A stretch of 64,000 bases of DNA from Phycomyces nitens (taxonomy: Eukaryota; Mucoromycota; Mucoromycetes; Mucorales; Phycomycetaceae), in assembly GCA_022702545.1 (NCBI GenBank), contig JAHRBC010000005.1, positions 3,596,001 to 3,660,000 on the forward strand, read 5' to 3'. Positions 24,381 to 33,857 of the stretch are shown one piece after another. Numbering within the stretch: the stretch's first letter is position 1; each line of letters begins with the position of its first letter. A model generated the notes under the pieces. The model had not been told where the DNA came from. It did not search any database and saw only the letters and a list, made by a program, of their open reading frames with translations. The position numbers and the translations under genes are program-made.

Positions 24381-25510
24381 AGCAAGTTTAATAACAATAA
24401 AAAAAACGATCTGAATACAAGGTTTTATATTAGCCGTGTACTTCCTAGGACAACGTTCCCAAGTGACAAGCATGTCCATCGTGTATTAAACTATTTTAAT
24501 CGGAGAATTTACGCCTATCTTCCTATTGGTCATAAACCTTTTATTTGCGAGACAATCGCATCTTTATACATTTGATTTGTCAACAATAAGAATTGACCTG
24601 AACCAACATTAGACATTATTGGAGATCTGTTGGACATTGTAGATCAAATATAAATGATCTTTTGACAAGATTCTTGCCAAGTATTTTTGCGTCTTTGAAC
24701 GATGGAGAACAGATATTATTCCACATGGTCAATACACTTGTTCTCTCAATATCAAGAAGAAGAAGAAATTATAACCAACATTTGTCATCCAAACCCTTTT
24801 TCCAGCAAATTGCTAGTTGTTTTTGTCTAGTGTTTATTGACAGGATGTGATTAGCCAGTAAAACTCAGATTCAATGAAAACCCTCGAGCCAATCGTATAC
24901 AGCCGAACGATATCCATGTCGTGTGTGTGTTGGCAATTAAGAATCTTGTTTTTTTATTTTTTTTAATTGACAATTGACAAGCGATTTGAGGCCTAGCAGA
25001 TATATATATACATGTATATAATTATCACCATTGGGTACTTTTGGATCCAATGGTGGGCCAGTATGACTTGTGTTTCCATATAACTCATATATATGCTATA
25101 TGTTCAAGAACTGCACTGAAATAAAATCAATTCAAGATTCCCAGTGTAACTTTTCAGCAGGGTTTTCTTGGCATGATTAGTAGTAAAGGGACGGAGATTT
25201 ATCGTGTATATATTTTGTATATGTGTATATATATATTTATCTGATCATGGTACATTTACCCCATATAGAATTAAAATAAAATATAGACATCTATTTGTAA
25301 GGGTATGATGTTTTTTTAAAAAAGGAAAAGGTTGGAAAATTCCTATCAAAAAAAAAAAAAAAAAAAAAAAAAACTAATATTACAACAGTCTAAAATATTC
25401 TTTATTTCCCAGATTTGTATATATATATATCTTGTCAATTTTGTATAAATATCCAGATATTCACAAATATCCAGAACCACGGCCGCAAAACAGACACTTT
25501 AAATACATCA
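24381..25510. other. Spacer with a long poly(A) tract
   Basis: No supported gene. Open frames at 24297-24575 and 24662-24850 are of unknown meaning and may be further transposon debris. A run of about 24 A lies at 25350-25373, about 140 bp before the esterase start codon. It may be a simple replication-slippage repeat or the tail of an old retroposed sequence. Confidence 0.4.
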
Positions 25511-26595
25511 ATGAACCACCCATACCACAAGATTATCCTCTTTGGAGTAAGCAAAATAATATTTGTTTGAAAAAGCACAAGATGGACTTAATGACTCTTT
25601 CTTAGGATTCCATTACTCAGGTACTCTTGGTCCCATTCAACCAAAAAAAAGAAAAAAGACAATAAGATCCAAGGATCTGACAAGAATAATCTGCCTTGTA
25701 GTTTAGTTTTGATCCCTACCTTTGTGGATTCGGCGCCAATATTGCCAATGTACGTAATCATGTAGAATCTAATGGGCGTGTCTTGTACTCATTACCACCA
25801 CCCCATAGGTATATCAACGCAAGTGCGATGTTTTGAACCGTGGATTGTCTGGTAAATAGACACACTCTCGATACACGCGTATATATATATAAACATTATA
25901 TTGACATTTTCAAGGCTACAATACCAACTGGGCTCTACCCGTCTTGCCCCAGCTGTTGCCCACAGTGAAGGAGCAGGAACAGCTGGCAAAGGTTCATCTA
26001 CTGGTCATCTTCTTTGGCGCCAATGATGCCACCATTCCAGGATCCTTCCAGCATGTCCCTCTTCCCAAGTACAAAAAGAATTTGGAAGATATGCTTTCGT
26101 TGGTCCAGTCTCCTTCGTCGCCATACTACAACCCTTCGCTTCGTGTGATTCTTGTGACTCCTCCTCCTGTCAATGTACCCCAGTGGAGAAAGCATCGTGA
26201 GAATGAGGGTGGCGGCAATGAGCGCACCCTCGAGTCGACTGCCACGTATGCAGAGTGTGTCAAGAGTGTTGCAAAGGCACACAATGTGCCAGCAATCGAT
26301 ATTTGGTCTGAAATCATGGATCGCACAAAGCGTGAAGGTCGTGATCTGTCTGAATTCCTTATAGATGGTCTTCATTTTACCAGCCTTGGAAATGAGGTAG
26401 GATGGCATAAAACTGGACTTGGGTTAACTTTTTTTTTCAACATAGGTCATGTTTAACGCAATTATGAAGACGATAAAGACCACCTACCCCGAGATTGATC
26501 CTGATGTTCTGGAGATGGAACTGCCCGGTTTCCAAGACGTTAATCCAAATGATTATGAAAACTCATTGCAGTTCAAGCTCATTCAAAAGAAATGA
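25511..26595 (+). CDS. GDSL/SGNH esterase, isoamyl-acetate esterase (IAH1) type
   Basis: Hydrolyses short-chain esters, in yeast acetate esters such as isoamyl acetate. Predicted exons: 25511-25546, 25606-25620, 25702-25749, 25809-25851, 25915-26396, 26446-26595 (257 residues, usual length for the family). The SGNH blocks are present: FGDSITQ (catalytic Ser; the motif is split over exons 1 and 2), NRGLSGYNT, FFGANDA (Asn) and DGLHFTSLGNE (catalytic Asp and His). No signal peptide, so cytosolic. Exon 2 is only 15 nt and codes exactly DSITQ, including the catalytic serine. The next gene, an acyltransferase, starts 159 bp downstream on the same strand. Confidence 0.88.
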
Positions 26596-26754
26596 TTAGA
26601 TTTTGATCTCAACTGTCAAAAGTTATGCATCAATAAGCACCTTGGACAATAACTGGGATCCACAATAATAAATTAGCTATCATTTGAATCCTGTCCAAAT
26701 AAACACTGTTCTTCCTATTCATTCTCCCACTTTTACTCTTCTTGTACTTTCTCA

Positions 26755-28254
26755 ATGGTTCCTCAGCCACGCGTTCAGCTCATCAAGCAGCATTTGATAA
26801 CCCCAGCAGAACCCACGCCAATCCACCAAAGACGCGTTCAGCTGTCTGATTGGGATGTGGTCATGTTCAAGTCCTACACACCGCTCTTGATCTTTTATCC
26901 CAACAAAGACAATGCGCCAGACTTTATGGATACCCAGACCTTGACCACATCGCTCGCCAAAGTGCTCGTCAACTTTTATCCTCTTGCAGGCCGGCTGCTG
27001 GACATTGGGCATGGAAGAGACGTGATCGAGTGCACGGACACGGGTGTATTATTCCAAGAAGCAGCTTACAACGACCGCCTCGAGCGGTTTAGAGAAAAGG
27101 GATATCTTCCCAGCCAGATGGACTACCACCACATGTTTCCTGTCCACTTTTATAACTCACCAGATGACCCATTATTAGCCATTCGACTCGTACGGTTCAC
27201 AGATGGAGGGGTTGCATTGGCCATTATGATGCTCCACAAAATTGCCGACACCTACTCAACTAGTCTGTTTCTTGATTCCTGGGCAAAGACTGCGCGTGGG
27301 GCTGAATACACCAAGGCTAGTTTTAAACGTGATTTGGTAAGGTGTCCAGAAAACACCATTGTCGGACCCGAGTCTCTGGACCATTATCGCCAAGAGCATC
27401 GCACCATACCAGATCCACTCCAGATCCTTCCTAGCCTAAAGACGACAGATACCAAAAATACATCCCAGACCAAGCCTCCTCCACTCAAGAGTGTGCTGCT
27501 GGAATTCTATTCGGACGGATTGCAGGCGTGCAAGAGAGATGCCCATACGCCCGAGATGATCCAGGCAAAGCACTGGTTATCGACAAAGGACGCCTTGTTT
27601 GCCATGCTGCTGAGAGCGCTGGCAAGATCACGTCAGGTTGGGGAAGACGAGGAAATCAAGTGGGTCGTGTCTGTAAATGGAAGATCGCGAATGAGGAACA
27701 GCAAGGACATGGATTTTTACTTTGGAAACTGGATGATGCAAGTAGTGCTCTGCCAACATTTTATGCCAACATGCTTCTGTCAACATGCTCTGTAGCCCTA
27801 CTAACCCACCACTTGCAATCCCTTTAGTACCCGGACACTGGGCATCACAAAACGAGGTCTGGAAAAGACCACGCTTGTCGACACGGCCTGCAGTTTTCGG
27901 CAGATAATGACGAACCTCAAGGCGTCTGTATTTCACGGTGTGAGCCAGCTGTACACCATACACGAAGACATGACGGTCCATTACCTATCCTACCAACCAA
28001 ACACCCCCACCCACCATACGGTGAGTGATGTGTCGATGCTTCCGTTCTGGCGACTGGACTTTGGGTTTGGTGGGCCGGATCGCACTCGCGGGTATATTAC
28101 GTTTGGTGGGAATGGGTGTCTGGTCCTGTTTGGCAGAGGAGACAACACAAAGGGACCTGTATATGATCTCCAGCTTCAGATGGACGAGCAGTCCATGAAG
28201 CGGTTTATAGATGATCCAGATGTAGTCAAGTATACCCATGCAATTATCTACTGA
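26755..28254 (+). CDS. BAHD-type acyltransferase (PF02458-like)
   Basis: Transfers an acyl group from acyl-CoA to an alcohol or amine; the substrate is unknown. Predicted exons are 26755-27737 and 27828-28254 (469 residues). The catalytic HxxxD motif is present as HKIAD at about residue 162, in the context ALAIMMLHKIADTYS, and the structural DFGWG motif appears as DFGFG at about residue 410 (WRLDFGFGGPD). The N-terminal half has the usual LAKVLVNFYPLAGRL block. The single intron fits only with a GC donor (GCAAGT at 27738), which keeps both halves in frame. Fungal relatives include trichothecene 3-O-acetyltransferase-like and plant-like acyltransferases. Its closeness to the esterase gene suggests a linked ester-forming and ester-cleaving pair, which is inference. 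Confidence 0.85.
27738..27827 (+). other. GC-AG intron in the acyltransferase gene
   Basis: The two GT donors nearby (27742, 27745) are phase 0, but the second exon starts with one base before ACC CGG and needs phase 2. The GCAAGT donor at 27738 gives phase 2 and a continuous reading frame (GNWM-I-TRTLG). Confidence 0.7.
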
Positions 28255-28467
28255 ATCTACGTTTCATTTACTATCGTTACTTTGGCTAGCAACAATGGTT
28301 TGGATATTATATATATATATATGTATATATGTATATATGTGTGTATGTGTGTATGTGTGTGTGTATATATGTGTATATGTGTATATATATATATTTAGTT
28401 ATTTTAATAGGAAAAGGGCAAGATGGTGTAGGGAAATGGTGTAGGGAAAGCAAGGGGATGAACATGT

Positions 28468-30092
28468 CTATAAAGGAGTAATAGGGTGATCCTGGTCATT
28501 TGGAGTGAGTTCGTAGCCTTGGGCCCGGTATCTTGTCTGGTCAAAATGGTGGTTGATTTGGCCCATGCGATGGAACAGCCCACAGTCTAGACGGTTGGGA
28601 GTTGGGTCGTCTATGGTGTGTGGTAACTTGGTATAATCAAAAGGCAAAAACTTCTCGTCCATCAGGTTAAGTTCTGATTCGTCCAGAGTGAGCGGTACAT
28701 CCGAGGCACCTGAACTACGATGTGCTTTTGGTGTGTACTTTGATGGCCTGAGGGGCACTTCTTCTAATAACAACTCCTCTAGTGCATGGACTGCATCAAA
28801 GTTGGATTCCTGGCTCTAGAGACAACTCAGTAACACTCAAACTGCGGGTGAAGATACTTACATTGGGTACAAATGGAGACACAGCCGTTTTTGTTTCCAT
28901 GGCCTGCCAATCTATGCCAGCAAACCAGGCATGCTGTAGGAACCTACGCGGGCCAGCCGGTCCACAGCCAAGTCGGTCAATTGGGGATTTGGTAAGCAGC
29001 TAAGTGTTGTATATATATATATATAGATACACATATGAATGGTCCCACTTGTAGAAATCTCAATTCTTACACATGCCACTTTAAGAATCCCATAGCTTAA
29101 TAATTCAAATTGGTCATAAAGAATACTTACGCCTTTGATGACTTGGAGACATTCGGGTGAGAAACGTGCAGAGGCATCGGCGGGTAAACACACCGGATCA
29201 TCTGTAATTGCCTTTGAGAGACCCTCGCTATTGAGGCCTCGATAGGGACGCTACACAAGGTTAATTTTGAGGTTTAAAAACAGGCCTTTTTACCTTTCCA
29301 AACAGCAGTTCGAATGCAGTGATCCCTAAACTCCACCAGTCTACGGCTGTATCATAACCAGAGCCATTCAGGATCTCTGGTGCCATGTAGGCCAAAGATC
29401 CCACTCGAGACCATCGCATGGGACGTTGAGAATCAAATCGAGTCCCGATATTAAAATCCGTGAGATGGGCGTGGCCTTTGGAATCCAGCAAGATATTGTC
29501 GGGCTTGATATCTCTTGAACAACATTAGTTATCCAGAACCACCGTTGTCTGCTTCTTACCGGTGCCCAATTCGCTGCTGCCCAAGATAGATCAGGGCCAA
29601 TGCAATGTCGGCCACAAAGAACCGGACCTGATGTTCTGTAAAGACCCCCAGTCGATCGAAATGAAAACGGAGGTCGCCTCCTAGCATCAGATCCAAGGCC
29701 ATAAATACGTGCTCGTCATCCTGGAATGCATATCGTAGGTTGACAATAAGTGGGTGCTGGATGTGTTCCAACAGCCTTCTCTCGGATATCACATTGTGTG
29801 CCACCTTTAGCTGGACACATTTAGACTTGGATAGATACTTTAATGCATATTCCTTTCGAGTCTGTTTGTGCTGGATTATCCGGACCTTTCCAAAGGCACC
29901 CTTTCCGATCACTCTTAGCAAATAAAAGTGACGAAGATTGGCTGGCAGATGGGTTAGATTGTCCGAGTCATTTTGACATTATTATTTATTGTTGAATGTG
30001 AATTATTTAAATACACTTTCTCTTTTTTTTTGAATTGAGGTACCTTGTCCTTCGAAATCAATCGCTTCTTCTTTACAGCACTGATTGCCCAT
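28468..30092 (-). CDS. YANK/STK32-type AGC-family Ser/Thr protein kinase
   Basis: Predicted minus-strand exons: 30092-30044, 29941-29560, 29513-29294, 29250-29131, 28999-28862, 28815-28468 (418 residues). The start MGNQCCKEEA is a strong N-myristoylation signal followed by a cysteine pair for palmitoylation, as in animal STK32 kinases, so the kinase probably sits on membranes. The kinase domain (about 22-290) has GKGAFGKV at 29-36, HRDIKPDN at 143-150 and DFN in place of DFG at about 163-165, a hallmark of the YANK group. APE and the C-lobe block LLTKSPIDRLGCG are intact. The C-terminal tail of about 120 residues is specific. Targets are unknown. It is convergent with the acyltransferase gene, 213 bp away. 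Confidence 0.9.
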
Positions 30093-30252
30093 AAAGTGTA
30101 ATGAGCTTGGATGAGAACAATAGGTTGCAATTTCAAAATTAAATATGTGTGTATATATATTTAATATTTAAATTATTGTATAATTTTAATGTTATTATAA
30201 TTATTATCCTTATAATATAAATAATATATAGATAAATATTTAAAAATACTCG

Positions 30253-30287
<35 letters not shown>

Positions 30288-31011
30288 AATGCATGCATGC
30301 ATGTATATATACATGGATGTATGAATATGTGTATTTGTTAAGTAGATGTAGAAAGCTAAAAAGAAAGAAAAAAGAAAGAAAAAAGAAATCATCAATATGT
30401 AATAAAGCAGGGTTAGAACATAAAGGGGTAAAGGGGAATACAAGTATAAATAACCAATGTACTCGACCAAGTTCTTGCAACCAATTACACTGGTTCCTTT
30501 TACAAGAGTCTTGTGCAAACAGAGAGCGAGATTCATTTGAATTGACAGCCTATATGACTAATTACTATTCTTTTCATTGTACATTGGCCCCCAAAAATAC
30601 CACTTGTGCTCTAAAGTGTAATTGCCATTTTTGGAAGTATTGCTCTTACAAAAAGTGTTTAATTCAAACTGGTATTATCACGTGACTATAATTTATGGCG
30701 TCACCCTGGAAATCAAGTAATATAGTAACATTTAAATATATATATATATATATTATATATATATAAAAATAAAATCACTAGGTTATAATTATAATTGTAA
30801 ATTATAAAATAATATTTTGTTGGGCCAATGCGTATCATTTTCACATGCGTACAGCGTGCTCTCTGCCTAATAATTATTTTTTTATTAATTTATATATATA
30901 TTATTTATTTATTTTTTTACTTGAAAAATCAGAATAAATAGAAATTATCTCTCTTGTCTTGAGCATCATTTTTCACTCTATTTTACTAAATTATTTCTCA
31001 TAATAATAACC
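30093..31011. other. Divergent intergenic region between YANK kinase and LPA acyltransferase
   Basis: About 0.9 kb, very AT-rich, with TA repeats at 30258-30284, about 30735-30765 and 30890-30901, and AAAG runs at 30360-30386. No coding sequence is supported. One CACGTG box is listed separately. Confidence 0.45.
30679..30684. promoter_or_regulatory. E-box-like palindrome CACGTG
   Basis: A perfect CACGTG inside TTATCACGTGACTAT, in the shared upstream region of the kinase and LPA acyltransferase genes, about 330 bp before the latter's ATG. In fungi such boxes bind bHLH factors (Cbf1, Pho4 or Ino2/4-like classes). Function here is inferred from position only. Confidence 0.35.
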
Positions 31012-31993
31012 ATGGTTGAAATTGGCCTTGTCCTGGGTAAAGTTCATTGGAGTGTCTGGGCTGTTGCTCCCATCGTATTCGCTGCTCTCTACCGCAAGCA
31101 TGGTGGCTTCTACTACCGTTCATTCATCTCTATCATTTGTCTGGCATTCTCTGCAATCTTTGGAATGTGCGCCGCTATCCTCTTTCCACTCGTACGAAGA
31201 AGCGATCTCACCAACTGGTCAGTAGCTCGACTATATTACCACCTCACATATATCTTCCTCGGTGTCTCTGTCAAGGTTGAAGGAGCAGAGAATCTCAAGG
31301 TGGAAGGTCCTGCCGTATATGTGTGCAACCATCAGTCGAGCATGGACGTTTTTGTAATGGGAAGTGTGTTCCCAAAGGCGACCTCAGTTGTGGCCAAGAA
31401 AGCCATCAAATATTATCCTATCCTTGGCTGGTACAGTAAGTCTTTCAAACAAGAAATACAAGAGTAATAACCGGTTAATAGTGACCTTGAGCAATGCCAT
31501 CTTTTTGGATCGCAAGAACCGTGATAGTGCAGTAAAGGAAGCTCAAAAGGCATCTGATGATATTCATCGTAAGAATGTAAGTGCTCTCTATATGATTCTT
31601 GTGTTTTATTTTGTTTATTTATACTCCCCATTTCCCCACATTTTTTTTTCTTAAACAAAATAATCTACATAGACAAATGTTTGGCTTTTCCCTGAAGGCA
31701 CTCGTGGCCATGAAAGCGAAATTACCATGTTGCCCTTTAAAAAGGGTGCCTTTTACATGGCTGTCCAGGCCCAGGTTCCTATTGTTCCCATTGTTGTTGC
31801 CAACTATAGCAATATCTACAGCTCAAAGCGCAAGGAATTCAAGACTGGTGTGATCACCGTCCGTGTCCTGCCTCCAATCCCTACAAAGAACATTGTTGCC
31901 GAGTCAGAAGCCGTAGACCAGCTTGCCACCGCTACCCGTGAAAAGATGCTCGTGGCCCTTAGAGAGATCTCGGTCGATAAAAAATCCCAATAG
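31012..31993 (+). CDS. SLC1: 1-acyl-sn-glycerol-3-phosphate acyltransferase (LPA acyltransferase)
   Basis: Makes phosphatidic acid from lysophosphatidic acid and acyl-CoA in the ER, a core step of phospholipid synthesis. Predicted exons 31012-31435, 31482-31576 and 31673-31993 (279 residues, standard length). The N-terminus has two membrane segments. The catalytic NHxxxxD motif appears as NHQSSMD at about residues 106-112, and the glycerophosphate-binding block as LFPEGTRG at about 177-184. A third conserved block, VPIVPIVVANY, follows. All introns are short, and the first codon of exon 2 (A|TG) is split. Confident family assignment; the symbol follows the yeast gene. Confidence 0.92.
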
Positions 31994-32046
31994 TCCACAT
32001 ACGGAAAAGGTGAGGGACAAGGGATAATGGCTGGGTTTAACCACAT

Positions 32047-32089
<43 letters not shown>

Positions 32090-32834
32090 CAATACACAAT
32101 ACACAATACACATTTTATAAACACAAATATATATACATCATACACCACATCTGCCCTTTATATTCATTCTCATTAACATACGTCTTTTTGGTCAGACTAC
32201 GTCTACAGGGCGTGGTATCCAAATGAAGATTGGGACAATTGAACAGGGTCTCTTCTAGATAGATAGATAGATAAATAACATGTATATAAAGAGGGTCCTT
32301 TTCTTCTTCTTCTTCTTCTTCGGTTGGACTTGAGAATTGCTTGTCGAATTGGACCAAGAGTGGGCGTGCCAAGCAATAATTGACGAGACAAGCATCATCC
32401 CATGCGCCTTTTACATACAAAAAGGACGTTGGATTTGTATTTGCTTGGAAAACAACTGATTTTATTTACCTTTCTTAATCCAGCTTCATTTGTGGGCAGA
32501 TTCTTGTTATAAAATATTGGTGGAATATCTTGCACTACTTGACACTGTCATTCATTTATTCATTTATGGTATCGTGTTTGGATATGCCATTTTGATTTCT
32601 CTATATATATATATAAATATATATCAAAATTTAATGTTTTTTTATCTCTCTAGTTTTTTTATATCATCTTGACAGAACCCAATCATCGACTATGCAACCT
32701 TGTCTTTGGCCGAGACATGGTTTATTCACTTGGCAACACAAACAACAACAAAAAAGAAGCCCTTTTTTTTAATAAAAGATATAGTAGGTAGTTTGCCGTA
32801 AACTGGCTGTAGTTTTGTGTTTTGTTTTTTGCAG
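31994..32834. other. Intergenic region with (CA) repeat and unassigned coding-like sequence
   Basis: A perfect (CA) run lies at 32050-32087, and TA/GATA repeats occur at 32257-32272 and 32600-32625. On the minus strand, 32203-32510 has several open frames around a GAA repeat (32303-32321), one reading GAWDDACLVNYC. No combination of splice sites, start and phase was consistent, so no gene is called. Confidence 0.35.
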
Positions 32835-33263
32835 TTAAAGCTGGATTTGGTTGCGAGCGTTGTACTTGTGAACAAGAGTCTATAGACCAAAAACAATCCC
32901 GATTCTCAATACCCCAATATTGCCCTTTTATATGACTTACCTGGCAGCTACAAAAGGCAAGGAAACAGGCATAGACAATGGCAGCAGTGAAGCAGGCATG
33001 GGCTGTGGCCTTGGGGTCGTCTGGGTCACTGGTGAACTCTGTGAGGACCTCTACTTCGGCATCGAATGCAAATCCGAGAATAACCTAGCAGACAAGGATT
33101 ACTGTTAGTCATCCGCCTTTGATGGGGTTTCCACTTTATTTCTTGATTTTTTTTGGTCATCGCGCTTGCATTCCAGGCATTAATAACTTACGAGGAAAAT
33201 TATACCGCAGACTGACAAGAGACTACAGCAGACCGACAGTCCAGGACCAACAAATGTCTTCAT
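32835..33263 (-). CDS. RNase kappa-like small membrane protein (V-ATPase subunit f type)
   Basis: Predicted minus-strand exons 33263-33192, 33084-32941 and 32864-32835 (81 residues). Two transmembrane segments (LSVCCSLLSVCGIIFLVILG and ATAHACFTAAIVYACFLAFC) frame a short acidic loop. The last residues CQYNARNQIQL match the CQ..xNxR end of animal RNASEK. The leading Cys-Cys in the first membrane segment is also family-like. RNASEK/Ypr170w-b proteins are small subunits in the V-ATPase Vo sector, which is the likely role here; nuclease activity should not be assumed. The gene is small, split into short exons and easy to miss. Confidence 0.75.
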
Positions 33264-33857
33264 TGTGTACTTGAAAAAAAAAGTGTATATATAAAAAAAG
33301 GGGGGGAATCTCAAGGTTTGAAACAGTCAAGGCAAACGAGTTTTAGTGCACCAGAGTAAGAGACCAAGTAAGAAACCAAGGTCCGACGTCACTCCTCTTC
33401 ATGACGTTTCACGATATTTTAAAAATGTATTGTGTATCATAATGCTCTTTTCAAATAGCCTTTATATATATACATTTATATATATATAATATATATTTCT
33501 TTGCTCTTTGTAAATGTATAAAACTAGACAATATATTGTTACCATTATTTGATTGTCATCTTGCCAAACTCAATTCCCTTTTTTTCTTCTTCTGTATCTA
33601 GCCTCTCTCCTACTCTTTCTCATCGCACCCTTTTTTTTTTACTCGCACTCTTTCAATTAAAGAATCAAGCAAGTAATAGAAGAATCGAACAGCATTACAG
33701 AATCAATCTTACATTTATTCAAATTTGCGACATTCTTATTAACAAGAAATCATTTGATCTCTCTAGTCATCATATTACGAATCCAGGCCCTGACGACAAT
33801 TCCAAAAAAGCCTTGTTTCTTTCTTACTCTATCCTTTCACTCGCGTATAGTACGTAA
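33264..33857. promoter_or_regulatory. Shared promoter region with two CRE-like sites
   Basis: This divergent region serves the RNase kappa-like gene and the CABLES-like gene. It holds GACGTCAC at 33385-33392 and TGACGT at 33402-33407, 10 bp apart, which are CRE/ATF-type bZIP sites. TA-rich sequence follows (33463-33498), then a pyrimidine-rich leader before the plus-strand ATG. The call rests on position and motif only. Confidence 0.4.

Noticed and set aside
24297..24575. Plus-strand open frame of 92 codons beside transposon copy A
   Set aside because: Basic, Asn/Ser-rich and without motif; its beginning overlaps the repeat shared with copy B, so it is more likely transposon debris than a gene.
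32203..32730. Possible gene after the RNase kappa-like gene (GAWDDACLVNYC, SMN-like WDD motif)
   Set aside because: Three frames are open around a GAA repeat and none joins to an upstream start with correct phase. The WDD similarity is too short to call.
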